A DNA stretch of 16,301 bases from a bacterium UBP17_UBA6191 (GCA_002422125.1 DITF01000234.1:806-17106), one strand, 5' to 3'. Counted from the first letter of the stretch, positions 6,849 to 14,982 are shown. Notes: a model not told the origin generated them from the letters alone. Translations and numbers: made by a program.

Positions 6849-8234
6849 ATGAGTTACCAGAGGATTCTCAATCGCATTTTCATTTTTTGTCTGATCGGGA
6901 CATTTCTCACCCATGCCAATGAAAATCAGGACTCTGCTCCCAAACTAAGAAGGTTGGCACCCAAACAAAGCCCAGCCACAGGAAATCCCGCACCTCGGAA
7001 CACCCAAAGGTCCACAACAGCCGATACTAGTAAGCCTAGTCCAATCGAAGCAGTTTCCGTTAAACCCAACGATGACTCAGTAGTTCAAATTGATAAAGAC
7101 TTAAGCATTCAGTTTCCTAAAATTCAGAATCAAAACATGAATTCCTATCTTTTTAAGCCCTATCCTCAGGAATTTGTAAGCCGCTCGGTGAAACTTTTGC
7201 ATGTGATTTTAAGAGACATTTCCCCCACTCTGTCGGAAATTGAATTCACAGGATCAGAGGAATCCAAATTTGATCAAAATCTGGAGGCCACCATCTTTTT
7301 GGGGCACTATTTATGGTTATTGGAATTCCATCCTGTTTTCCAGATCCGTAAAACCAGCCTTGAGGTAGTGAGGGCCTTAAAAGATGGACATGAATCCTAT
7401 CTCTTAAGAGAAATTCACCTCGATCCTGAAAACAAACTGACCCATCTGCGGGACCGCCTACTACAATATCCATTCGAGGATGTCTACAGTGCCCATGAGC
7501 TTTATTCCAGAATTCAGACTCATATCCTGCCGGCCCAACTCAATAATACTCGTGATTATGACTGGATTTTGCAAAAAGCCGCTGACTGGATGGAACCGGA
7601 TCTGCACCACACATATTTGTCCTGGTTAGATCAAAATCCTGATTATATTTTGCAATCCCTATTGTCTGTCTGGCAAAAATTGGTGGCGCAAAATATTGAG
7701 GAAAGTCTGCCTTATGTCAGTAAAACTTACCTGGCTTACAACAAGAATCTGCTGGAAATTCTTAGGCTCTTAGAAGCACCTGCTCCCACCGTTCGTAAGG
7801 TGGAACTGGCTTTGGAGTTTGGTTCATTGCGCTTCGAATCTTATTCCAGTGCTCCCAAAATTTATCAGGAACTGGCAAAGATGTATCCCCAGTTTCCTGG
7901 TTCGATTGACTACCACAAGGATGATCCGGCCAAATCCAAGCTCTTTTTCCCATTTTTTGACCAGATTATGAATGAAGCTGAGGATATTAGACATAGAGGT
8001 CGTTTTTCCTGTGTTGAGGCTCTCCCCCCTGATCTGGAAGTATGTAAGTCACTTTGGGGCAATGCCGTGACCCTTTATCGTTATGTTGTGGAGTGGGCTC
8101 CCTACCGGATTCTGACCAAACAGGCTCTGGAAGCCCTGCGCGTAATTCGTGAGGAAAACAAAAGTGGCCTAAACCTTTTGAGCCGCCCTGATTATATGAA
8201 GCTAATGGATAAAATTAACAAGCCCTACCTATGA
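6849..8234 (+). CDS. Exported helical protein of unknown family
   Basis: A 461-residue protein I do not recognise. The N-terminus (MSYQRILNRI, then a hydrophobic core to about residue 20, then 'THA|NEN') is a good Sec signal peptide with likely cleavage after A23. Residues about 30-70 form a Pro/Ser/Thr-rich linker with basic residues. The rest (about 100-461) looks globular and helical, with many aromatic residues ('FLGHYLWLLEFHP', 'DYDWILQKAADWMEPD', 'HHTYLSWLDQNPDYILQ'). It may contain degenerate TPR-like helical pairs ('SSAPKIYQELAKMYPQFPG'). Two cysteines close together near the C-terminus ('RFSCVEALPPDLEVCKSLWG') could form a disulfide in the periplasm. No catalytic motif is evident. 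The ATG has AAAGGA 8 nt upstream. The stop overlaps the start of the next gene by 4 bp (ATGA), so the two are probably made together. Confidence 0.75.
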   Translation: MSYQRILNRIFIFCLIGTFLTHANENQDSAPKLRRLAPKQSPATGNPAPRNTQRSTTADTSKPSPIEAVSVKPNDDSVVQIDKDLSIQFPKIQNQNMNSYLFKPYPQEFVSRSVKLLHVILRDISPTLSEIEFTGSEESKFDQNLEATIFLGHYLWLLEFHPVFQIRKTSLEVVRALKDGHESYLLREIHLDPENKLTHLRDRLLQYPFEDVYSAHELYSRIQTHILPAQLNNTRDYDWILQKAADWMEPDLHHTYLSWLDQNPDYILQSLLSVWQKLVAQNIEESLPYVSKTYLAYNKNLLEILRLLEAPAPTVRKVELALEFGSLRFESYSSAPKIYQELAKMYPQFPGSIDYHKDDPAKSKLFFPFFDQIMNEAEDIRHRGRFSCVEALPPDLEVCKSLWGNAVTLYRYVVEWAPYRILTKQALEALRVIREENKSGLNLLSRPDYMKLMDKINKPYL

Positions 8235-8449
8235 AAGATATCCTGGTTTCCTTGTTCGTATTGATTCTGATTATCCAGGGGGGTTTAGGCCTCTATGGAC
8301 ATTTGTATCATCCCCAGAACTTCCTCCGTCTCCAAAGCCTTCAGGTTCGCTACGGGAAAGTCTTTGGTCGAATATTACATATCACCAGTCATGTGGTAAT
8401 GCCATGGTTTCTAGCTCTATTGGTGGCAAAAAAGATTTGGCTGAATTAA
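8231..8449 (+). CDS. Small two-helix membrane protein
   Basis: A 72-residue protein with two predicted membrane helices, about 4-23 ('ILVSLFVLILIIQGGLGL') and about 50-67 ('ITSHVVMPWFLALLVAKK'). A basic, polar loop of about 25 residues joins them ('LYHPQNFLRLQSLQVRYGK'). It belongs to no family I can name. The ATGA overlap with the exported-protein gene and the lack of its own Shine-Dalgarno suggest translational coupling, so it may act with that protein at the inner membrane. Its last 68 bp overlap the 3' end of the convergent pseudouridine synthase gene. Confidence 0.7.
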   Translation: MKDILVSLFVLILIIQGGLGLYGHLYHPQNFLRLQSLQVRYGKVFGRILHITSHVVMPWFLALLVAKKIWLN

Positions 8450-9038
8450 ATCGTTTGGGGTAGTCGGTGACAACCTCTGTTAGCACGCCTTGCCATAAAA
8501 ATTTCAGCCTGAAGGCATGAAGGTATAGCTGGGTGCCTAAAAGACCCCCATATAACACATCGCCTAAAATTGGTAACCCGGCCTGGGCCATCTGAGCACG
8601 AATCTGGTGTCGGCGGCCCGTGTGCAAGCGAGCCAGACACAAATGTACATTCTGATAGGACTGCAAAAGTCTCACCTCTGTGTGCGCAGGTTGCCCTCCA
8701 CTGTTGACCACTCGGACCTTACCGTCTTTTTCCTTGAGGTAGTTTTTTAAGACAAGCTTTGAACCCAAAAAATTACCGGTACAAATCAAAAGGTACTCCT
8801 TGCATGAGCCCTTGATTAATAAATCCGCCTCCTTGTGATACTGGGGGTTAAGGCAAAATGCCAAAAGCCCACTAGTCGGTACATCCAAGCGGTGTAATAC
8901 GCGAGCATCAGGATTACCAAACTGCCGACGAACCTGATTTTGAAAATTGTCGCGTTTCTTATCTACAGTGGCATGAGTAACCAACCCGGCGGGCTTTTCG
9001 AAAATCCCTAACCAATCCTGCATAAATATTGCTCGCAT
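8382..9038 (-). CDS. RluA-family RNA pseudouridine synthase
   Basis: Converts specific uridines in rRNA or tRNA to pseudouridine. The 218-residue protein consists of the catalytic domain alone, without an N-terminal S4 RNA-binding domain. Diagnostic motifs: 'FEKPAGLVTHAT' (13-24), the active-site 'HRLDVPTSGLLAF' (49-61; catalytic D52), 'KEYLLI' (80-85), 'LHTGRRHQIRAQMAQAGLPILGD' (138-160) and 'LHAFRLKF' (173-180). Which uridine it modifies cannot be told from sequence; the length and lack of S4 resemble the TruC/RluA-type members. The ATG at 9038 has no Shine-Dalgarno and lies 6 nt after a minus-strand TATACT hexamer, so its mRNA may be leaderless. A second in-frame ATG at 9023 (residue 6) is also possible. 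The 3' end overlaps the small membrane-protein gene by 68 bp. Confidence 0.9.
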   Translation of the reverse strand: MRAIFMQDWLGIFEKPAGLVTHATVDKKRDNFQNQVRRQFGNPDARVLHRLDVPTSGLLAFCLNPQYHKEADLLIKGSCKEYLLICTGNFLGSKLVLKNYLKEKDGKVRVVNSGGQPAHTEVRLLQSYQNVHLCLARLHTGRRHQIRAQMAQAGLPILGDVLYGGLLGTQLYLHAFRLKFLWQGVLTEVVTDYPKRFNSAKSFLPPIELETMALPHDW

Positions 9039-9044
9039 TATTGT

Positions 9045-9052
9045 AGTATACT
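9045..9052. promoter_or_regulatory. Symmetric -10 element shared by divergent promoters
   Basis: The perfect palindrome AGTATACT sits in the 21 bp between two divergent ATGs. Read rightward it gives TATACT at 9047-9052, which is 7 nt before the ATG at 9060. Read leftward it gives TATACT at 9050-9045, which is 6 nt before the ATG at 9038. TATACT matches TATAAT at five of six positions. No Shine-Dalgarno precedes either gene and no clear -35 is seen on either side. Bidirectional promoters built on symmetric -10 hexamers are known in bacteria. That this is one, and that both messages are leaderless, is an inference. Confidence 0.45.
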
Positions 9053-9059
9053 CAATTTG

Positions 9060-10943
9060 ATGTACCGTTTACATTTATCTTCCATTCTGCTAATTCAAAG
9101 CCTGCTGTGGTACTGGCTTTCTGAATCAGTGCTTCAGATCGACCACCCACCAATCTTCTGGGGCAATCTGATTCTTTTTCTGTCTGCTCTGATTTATTTG
9201 AGCCTCAAACCTGGATACTTCCGATTGGAACAGACATTTAGCCTCTTAGCCCTCCTGAATCTTGGCCTGATCAGCCTTTACCTGTCACAAACAAAAGATC
9301 TATGGTTTGGGCTCCCCATGATTTTGTGTCTGGTTGCCTTTTGTGTAATTCATTTACGCCAAAGGGCCAGAAGTCTATCTTCCCTGGAGGAGGCCATAGA
9401 TTGCTGCCATCGTGGTGTATACCGTGAACAGCTACCTATTCTGATAAGGGATGAAACCAGCCTGTTAATCTCCGAGATGAACCACCTAAGTAGTTTTTTA
9501 AGAGAGAAGGAGCTATTGTCCCAATACATCGCCCCTGAAGTCTGGCAGGAGCTTCAGAAAGAGTCTTCCCAAAGCCTGAAGGCCGCCAGAGAAAAATGGG
9601 TGATCTGTCTTACTCTAAGAGTCCCGCAAATTCCTGAATCTTTGGATAATACTCATCTTCTTTTAGAGCATGTATCCGACTCCTGCCGTAAAAACCTTGG
9701 TTTCCTAAACGAGTTTTCCCGTGAACATGCCCAGGTTCTCTTTTTTGAGGAAAGCGATGGATATGAAAAACATGCTCTGATGGCCTTGTCTGAGTTTTTG
9801 CGCGAACTGAGATTTTTGAACATTCCCGGTTCCAAGGCCAGTCTTCGGCATTGTTTTGTCAAATCAGGTGTGGTTTTAAAAGCTGATGGAATGAGGATGC
9901 GTTGTTTTTCCAAGGAAATGGCAGAAGAAATTGAATTTTTAAAAACCTGTCCCCAAACAACCATGGGCTATATTCACAAGGACTTTATTCGTAAAGCTGA
10001 AAGAGTTTTTCATCTAGGTGACACCTACCAGGAACACTCTCTCATCACTGGGGAAAAAAATCTGGATTTTCATCTGGACAACCTCAAATCCTCGCGGGTT
10101 GAAGACAAACTGGTGAGTATTCGGGTTGTGGAAACCCACAAGCTGGAACGAGGGATCACTCCGCTGATCAGTTTGTTGGAGGATGTATCTCCTAGAGTGC
10201 GAATTGAGGCTGCCAAGTCCTTGTCTCGAATGGTGCGACCTGATAACGAAGACCTCATAGGTCAGGCTTTTCTGCGCTCTTTGGAAAAAGAATGGAACCA
10301 TGACTGTCGCGCTACATTAGTGATCTCACTGGGAGAGATTCGTAAAAAAAGTCTGGTTGCCCCCTTGTTTCATTTGCTTCAGGATGAAAATGACCGGGTA
10401 AGAGCCAATGCCATTGAGGCCATTGGCAAGTGTATGGACAGAGGAACAGTGTTAAGACATTTGGAGTCCATGCTAAATGACCGAAACAATCGGGCCCGGG
10501 CTAATGCAGCTCTGGCATTATGGATGATGGGTTTAAAAAAGGGATTGGTTGAATTAATTCGCATGGCAGACTCACCCGATCCCCTTTTGTCCTGTTCTGG
10601 TCTGTATGGTCTTGGCGAAACATTTCGCGAAGAAAACCTAAAAATTCTGTACCGAGTGCTATCTCATCCCATGCATTTTTATCTGAGAGAGAGAAAAACC
10701 CTGTTTTTAGAGGCTATCCGAGTGGCATCGGATAAGGTGATGGAATCGAATCCCCTTGTGGAAAGAAATGCCATTCTGGCACTTTTAAAGATTCGTTCCA
10801 ATCTAGCAGTTCCCGTACTTATGAAAAAATACTCCCAATCTAAAGATGAAAATATCCACCAACTTATTTTGGAAACTCTTTTGGCGTTAGAGGAATATTC
10901 CCTTGTCAGCCGCTTAAGACGCAAAGGCAGCCCTACCTCATGA
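9060..10943 (+). CDS. Membrane protein with HAMP-like linker, degenerate class III cyclase-like domain and HEAT repeats
   Basis: Numbered from the ATG at 9060 (627 residues); a TTG just before it at 9057 would add one residue. Three or four hydrophobic helices occupy about 1-98 with short loops. A HAMP-like or coiled linker follows (99-150), ending in 'LSQYIAPEVWQEL' (153-165), which resembles the 'YVSPEVVEEL' segment preceding class III cyclase domains. Residues about 178-335 follow a cyclase domain layout. The metal site is lost: 'VICLTLRVPQIPE' stands where 'VTVLFADIRGFT' is usual (R187 at the first Asp), and 'GFLNEFSREHAQVLFF' stands for 'GTVDKFIGDAVMAVFG' (E222 at the second Asp). The Asn/Arg catalytic pair is also gone around 284-293. 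HEAT repeats follow (about 345-615), e.g. 'LISLLEDVSPRVRIEAAKSL' and 'LFHLLQDENDRVRANAIEAI'. Probably a non-enzymatic inner-membrane signalling scaffold. It overlaps the next gene by 4 bp (ATGA). Confidence 0.78.
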   Translation: MYRLHLSSILLIQSLLWYWLSESVLQIDHPPIFWGNLILFLSALIYLSLKPGYFRLEQTFSLLALLNLGLISLYLSQTKDLWFGLPMILCLVAFCVIHLRQRARSLSSLEEAIDCCHRGVYREQLPILIRDETSLLISEMNHLSSFLREKELLSQYIAPEVWQELQKESSQSLKAAREKWVICLTLRVPQIPESLDNTHLLLEHVSDSCRKNLGFLNEFSREHAQVLFFEESDGYEKHALMALSEFLRELRFLNIPGSKASLRHCFVKSGVVLKADGMRMRCFSKEMAEEIEFLKTCPQTTMGYIHKDFIRKAERVFHLGDTYQEHSLITGEKNLDFHLDNLKSSRVEDKLVSIRVVETHKLERGITPLISLLEDVSPRVRIEAAKSLSRMVRPDNEDLIGQAFLRSLEKEWNHDCRATLVISLGEIRKKSLVAPLFHLLQDENDRVRANAIEAIGKCMDRGTVLRHLESMLNDRNNRARANAALALWMMGLKKGLVELIRMADSPDPLLSCSGLYGLGETFREENLKILYRVLSHPMHFYLRERKTLFLEAIRVASDKVMESNPLVERNAILALLKIRSNLAVPVLMKKYSQSKDENIHQLILETLLALEEYSLVSRLRRKGSPTS

Positions 10944-13507
10944 AGCGCTACTTAAAAGAAATTTTGTTAATACTGGTGGCTGGAATATGTCTCTTATGGC
11001 AAATTCAGGATTCTGAGATTGAGAGGCAGAGAGCTAGAACTAAAGTACTGGAAGAAATTCTGTGGGATTACTCCGAAAATCTGCCTCAAACCATGGAAGA
11101 GCTTTCTAAGGCTACCCAAATGGAGAAGACCCGTCAGGATTCCTACCTTGAGTTTCATCCATCATCGACGGGACCGATGACTGGTATTACAATTGCTGCC
11201 CTAGACTCTCTCACGACACAATACCAGGATCGCCTGCCTAAAAATGGGCACCTGGGATTATTACAGGCTGAAGCCTTTCCCGTCTCACAAAGGGTTTGGG
11301 AAGTACTTATGGATGTATCGGCCCATAAAAATGAGTTTGTGCTCCCCAATCGCGACGGCTTTGACTACTTTGTCTATTCTGTACCTACTCAGGCTCACCT
11401 GCCTCGCCTGAATCTGTGTATCGCCTGGCCCGTTACCAGTATATTTTTAGAAATCAGTATCTGGTTTTATTTCAGTATATTTGGGTTTACGGCCTTGTTT
11501 GGAATATTATGGTTTCAGTCAGCCTCCCTAGGGGTCCGTGGGCTGCCATCTTCCCTCAAATCTGGTTTCTTCATGCTGATTTCTCTGATTCTGGCCGGGA
11601 CAATGGGATGGGAATCTGCCCAACGGTTTCAATTCGATCGGCAAAGACTTAAAGACTACAGAAACGAAATCAAAATTCTACAAGCTGGAAATGTGGAGCC
11701 ACTGTTTTTTAACTATCGGGATATTCGCCATTTACTCCCCTTTGCAGAAGAAGCGGTTTACAGTCTTTTCAAGCCAGAGGAACGCATTTTGTGGCAGGCT
11801 CGCAACCAAAAATTGATAGGCATTCGTGAACCTCTCAGTAATTCCATGAGTGATACTGCATTGGTTGCGATTGCACTTCTTTCAACCCTTTTGTTGTTGT
11901 TATTTTTTCTACAACGAAGATTGAAAGCGGAAGTTACCCATGTGGCCCATTCTTTAAGCGATATCCGAAGGCCCGGTTCGTTAACTGATAAACAAATCCC
12001 GATTTTTGACTCCTCCTTGATGCATTTGTCACAACAAATTCATAAAACCAATCTAGCCATTCAAGAAAGGGATGTGCAGCAAAAGCTGATGGGGCGAGAA
12101 TTGTTCGTAAAACTATCCCAATCCGTGGGTTCTGAACCTGGAAGTACCAACCAACAAATCCACTGCATCTGCCTGCTGATCAGCCCCAATCCACAGGAAT
12201 CTTTGCATTCCCTCTCCGCCAGAGACTGGTTTGAAAATCTCAATCGCTATGTTTCCTGTGTGCGCGAAGCTGCGCAAAAAGTCGAGGGCATTGTCTTTTA
12301 CGAGTCTGGCTTTCAAATGGGAATTTTATTCTGCGGTAAAGAATATGAGGCCGTGCTTTTGCAACGCTCCATGATTTGTGGCCTAGATATTTTAAAGCAA
12401 CTAGGCAGAAATTGGTCCACCCTTGATGAGGAACTTCAGGTTGGCGGCCTGATTTTTGATGGAGGGCTTAATCTAATGTTAGGCGAAACCCCAAGCCGTC
12501 AGGAAATTCTATTAGGCGGAAGCCTGATGCAAAAGCTGGAATCCTACCTGCAAGACACGATGACAGAAGGACTCTGTGCCCAAAACTCTCTACTTGCAAG
12601 GCACCCTAACCTTTTGTTTGACACCAAAAATCTAAATTCTGAACTGCGGATTGTGCAAGGCGTGAAAGACTTAAGGGAGCACCTCAGCCTACTTGCCATT
12701 CCTAGCCCTGAGTTACAAAGAACAGCCCTTGATCTGGCGGCATTACAACATGGTGAAGAGATCCTAAAGACAATCCTTGAAGCCCTACCAGGTTTTGATG
12801 AGTCGGTAATGAACAAGACCATCGTGATTCTCAAAGATTACACAACCGAGGATCATAATTTATCTCTAATTCTAAAATATCTAGAACTATGGCTTGAGGA
12901 CCCCAGCCCTGAACTAAGAAATCTGGCCTTAAGACTCTATGGAGAACTCCCACTTAGACTTAATGAAAACGCCCTGGAAACTCTTTTAAGCAAAGTAAAA
13001 TCTGGTGCATCCTATGCTCTTTTGAGATTAGTGTTACGGCATTATCAAGGAGGATACAGAAAGGAATGGGATTTAATTTTTCTTGATGCTCCCACGGTAG
13101 TACAGGCAGAATGGGGTTTATTATGTTTCACTCGTTTCCATATGCCAACTGGTCTGGATCAAATGTCTAACAGTCTTCTTCAAGCTAAAGGAGAGGAAGT
13201 TTTACTGATTCTGGGCTTTTTTCGCAAACTGGAAGAACATAAATTGGCATTTTTACAATGGTACAAAATTAATGGGACCGAACTGGCAAGATTTCTGGCA
13301 TCCATTTTGCGGCAAGGGGAACGAGTCTCCAGTTTTCGGGTACTACAGGTAATTGGATGTCTAAATTTGGAAGAGTTTTTTGAGGATCTGGTTCTGCGTT
13401 GCGAAAAAAGCCTGGATTCTGAACTCAAGAAAGAAATCCTTAACACCTTAAAACAATTGGGTGCTGACGCGTTTATGACAACAGGAGTTACATATGCAGA
13501 TAGCTAA
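10940..13507 (+). CDS. Membrane sensor-like protein with HAMP-like linker, degenerate cyclase-like domain and HEAT-like repeats
   Basis: An 855-residue protein with the same plan as its upstream neighbour plus larger extracytoplasmic parts. TM1 is at about 7-22, followed by a loop of about 140 residues (23-165), TM2 at 172-192, TM3 at 208-225, a second loop of about 80 residues (226-305) and TM4 at 306-325. A HAMP-like linker (326-377) leads to 'GRELFVKLSQSVG' (385-397). Residues about 405-575 parallel a class III cyclase: 'CICLLISPNPQES...DWFENLNRYVSCVREAAQKVEG' for 'VTVLFADIRGFT...LLNRYF', 'GIVFYESGFQMGILF' for 'GTVDKFIGDAVMAVF', and 'ILLGGSLMQKLESYL' for 'YTVIGDAVNLAARLE'. Both metal aspartates and the Asn/Arg pair are replaced (S415, F458, Q531 and S535 in my hand alignment). 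A helical, HEAT-like region fills 585-845. The protein probably senses an envelope signal and relays it without nucleotide cyclisation. It overlaps the TPR gene by 14 bp. Confidence 0.75.
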   Translation: MKRYLKEILLILVAGICLLWQIQDSEIERQRARTKVLEEILWDYSENLPQTMEELSKATQMEKTRQDSYLEFHPSSTGPMTGITIAALDSLTTQYQDRLPKNGHLGLLQAEAFPVSQRVWEVLMDVSAHKNEFVLPNRDGFDYFVYSVPTQAHLPRLNLCIAWPVTSIFLEISIWFYFSIFGFTALFGILWFQSASLGVRGLPSSLKSGFFMLISLILAGTMGWESAQRFQFDRQRLKDYRNEIKILQAGNVEPLFFNYRDIRHLLPFAEEAVYSLFKPEERILWQARNQKLIGIREPLSNSMSDTALVAIALLSTLLLLLFFLQRRLKAEVTHVAHSLSDIRRPGSLTDKQIPIFDSSLMHLSQQIHKTNLAIQERDVQQKLMGRELFVKLSQSVGSEPGSTNQQIHCICLLISPNPQESLHSLSARDWFENLNRYVSCVREAAQKVEGIVFYESGFQMGILFCGKEYEAVLLQRSMICGLDILKQLGRNWSTLDEELQVGGLIFDGGLNLMLGETPSRQEILLGGSLMQKLESYLQDTMTEGLCAQNSLLARHPNLLFDTKNLNSELRIVQGVKDLREHLSLLAIPSPELQRTALDLAALQHGEEILKTILEALPGFDESVMNKTIVILKDYTTEDHNLSLILKYLELWLEDPSPELRNLALRLYGELPLRLNENALETLLSKVKSGASYALLRLVLRHYQGGYRKEWDLIFLDAPTVVQAEWGLLCFTRFHMPTGLDQMSNSLLQAKGEEVLLILGFFRKLEEHKLAFLQWYKINGTELARFLASILRQGERVSSFRVLQVIGCLNLEEFFEDLVLRCEKSLDSELKKEILNTLKQLGADAFMTTGVTYADS
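13483..13487 (+). promoter_or_regulatory. Shine-Dalgarno of the TPR-protein gene
   Basis: AGGAG lies 6 nt before the ATG at 13494, inside the 3' end of the upstream 855-residue reading frame. It supports that start despite the 14-bp overlap and suggests independent ribosome loading within the operon. Confidence 0.7.
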
Positions 13508-14132
13508 GGCTATGCAACAAGCAATTGAACAGGCCGAATCAGGCCAAAACGATAGTGCCGCCGAGCAGTTTAACTCACTTTTGTTGAAATATCCCGAGGA
13601 TGCTCAGGTTCAATACAATGCTGGAATCTTCTTCTCCCAAAGTGGAGAACATATCAAAGCCGCTGATTGTTTTCTGAAGGCCGCAGAGCTTATGCCAACT
13701 GATATAAACTTTAAGCTCAGAGGCTGTCTTGAATGCTTCCAGGTGGGGGGCGGACAGGTTATGAATTCTGATTTTCTAGCCTATGATATTGGCTATTTAG
13801 TCAAGGCAGAAACAATCTTGAAACAGATCCTTGAAACTCAGGAACATGCCGAGGCTCGCGATCTTTTAAACCGTATCAATCAACATTCCCTAAAAAATCG
13901 CTTGGCTTTTCGCTTTATGGACGGAGATTTGGATTACTGCCGCCAAACTTTGGCCAGAAAAAAAGAGTTAACCAATCTGGATCAGCGCGTGATGGGATTT
14001 CTCAACCTTCTGGATTCAGGTGAATACCTTTTTAAGAAAGGACACTTTACGGTAATCTTGAAAGACGACTTGCCTCAGGGTAACAAGCAGGGTTTTCTGG
14101 AACGAATCAGAAACATGGTGCTTGGGAAATAG
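13494..14132 (+). CDS. TPR-repeat protein
   Basis: A 212-residue protein without signal peptide or membrane helix, so probably cytoplasmic. Residues about 5-72 form two tetratricopeptide-type helical pairs: 'AIEQAESGQNDSAAEQFNSLLLKYPED' and 'AQVQYNAGIFFSQSGEHIKAADCFLKAAELMPTD', with the usual Ala/Gly/Tyr positions and terminal Pro. A third, looser pair may lie around 97-130 ('LVKAETILKQILETQEHAEARDLL'). The C-terminal 80 residues are charged and match nothing I know. TPRs bind partner proteins. Placed directly after two membrane pseudo-cyclase/HEAT proteins and overlapping the second by 14 bp, it is a plausible partner of theirs, but that is inferred from position only. Confidence 0.8.
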   Translation: MQIAKAMQQAIEQAESGQNDSAAEQFNSLLLKYPEDAQVQYNAGIFFSQSGEHIKAADCFLKAAELMPTDINFKLRGCLECFQVGGGQVMNSDFLAYDIGYLVKAETILKQILETQEHAEARDLLNRINQHSLKNRLAFRFMDGDLDYCRQTLARKKELTNLDQRVMGFLNLLDSGEYLFKKGHFTVILKDDLPQGNKQGFLERIRNMVLGK

Positions 14133-14134
14133 AT

Positions 14135-14977
14135 ATGAAATCATTTGTAGTTTCCGTGATTCAGATGAACTCTGGTAGTAACCAGTTAAAAAATCTGCAA
14201 AATGCCCGAGAACTCTGTCTGAGAGCTAAAAATGACAAGGCTTCATTAATTGTGCTGCCGGAGGCATTTGCTTGTTTTGCCAAGGAATCCGAAAAGCTCT
14301 CTTTGTGTGAATCGCTGGAGTCCTCTCTAGCCCTGAAATTTTTAAAAGACATCGCCATAGAATGTAATTCCCTTGTTTTGGGAGGCAGCATATTTATTAG
14401 GGCCAGTGGCGGAAACCAGGTATACAACCGATCCTTTTTGGTGGGTCAGGATGGAAGCCTAATTCAAACCTACGATAAGCTCCATCTCTTTGATGTTCAA
14501 TTATCCGAAAAACCTGGGGACACCTATCAGGAAAGTCGACTCACCAAAGCAGGGAGTGAACTTCGTCTGGCAACAACCGAATTGGGCACCATCGGTATGA
14601 GTATCTGTTACGATTTGAGGTTTCCCGAACTTTATCGCTCGCTGTCCCGTCAAGGTGCCCTGATGTTTGCTATTCCATCAGCTTTTACGGCCAATACTGG
14701 CAAACGGCACTGGGAAGTTCTTTTGCGAGCCAGAGCCATCGAAAATCAATGTTTTGTTTTTGCAGCCAATCAGGCTGGAACCCATGAAAATGGACTTAGA
14801 ACCTGGGGACATTCCATGATTGTATCTCCCGATGGTCGTATTTTAGCCGAAGCTGATTCTGAGAAAGCCGATGTGATCTCAGCCTCTGTGGATTTTTCCG
14901 AGTTGCATGCATTAAGAAAACAGATCCCTTGCCTAACCCACCGTCGTTTTGAGGAACCCCATTTACGCCGAACCTGA
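14135..14977 (+). CDS. Nitrilase-family carbon-nitrogen hydrolase, probable deaminated glutathione amidase (Nit1 type)
   Basis: A cytoplasmic amidase of the nitrilase superfamily, 280 residues, the normal length for the Nit branch. The catalytic triad is intact: E43 in 'IVLPEAF', K115 in 'YDKLHLFDV' and C158 in 'GMSICYDLRFPELYR'. The Nit1-branch signatures 'PSAFTANTGKRHWEVLLRAR' (181-200) and 'AIENQCFVFAANQAGTH' (201-217) are present. Nit1 enzymes hydrolyse deaminated glutathione, a side product of transaminases, to 2-oxoglutarate and Cys-Gly. The next gene is glutathione synthetase, which fits this role well. The more general name omega-amidase (Nit2) is less likely given the motifs but cannot be excluded. 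The gene starts 2 bp after the TPR gene's stop codon, with GGGA 7 nt before the ATG. Confidence 0.88.
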   Translation: MKSFVVSVIQMNSGSNQLKNLQNARELCLRAKNDKASLIVLPEAFACFAKESEKLSLCESLESSLALKFLKDIAIECNSLVLGGSIFIRASGGNQVYNRSFLVGQDGSLIQTYDKLHLFDVQLSEKPGDTYQESRLTKAGSELRLATTELGTIGMSICYDLRFPELYRSLSRQGALMFAIPSAFTANTGKRHWEVLLRARAIENQCFVFAANQAGTHENGLRTWGHSMIVSPDGRILAEADSEKADVISASVDFSELHALRKQIPCLTHRRFEEPHLRRT

Positions 14978-14982
14978 GGAAG
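14976..14982 (+). promoter_or_regulatory. Shine-Dalgarno that fixes the gshB start
   Basis: GAGGAAG overlaps the TGA stop of the nitrilase gene and lies 5 nt before the ATG at 14988. It supports starting gshB there rather than at the in-frame ATG at 14949, which lies inside the nitrilase gene. Confidence 0.7.

Noticed and set aside
6630..6914. N-terminal extension of the YffB-like frame to an ATG at 6914 (209 residues).
   Set aside because: The extra 95 residues have no family resemblance, cross the whole intergenic region and run antisense to the signal-peptide start of the divergent gene. The ArsC/Spx fold begins at the Met at 6629.
9591..12664. Calling the two cyclase-like domains active adenylate or guanylate cyclases.
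   Set aside because: The metal-binding aspartates and the Asn/Arg catalytic residues are replaced in both by hand alignment.
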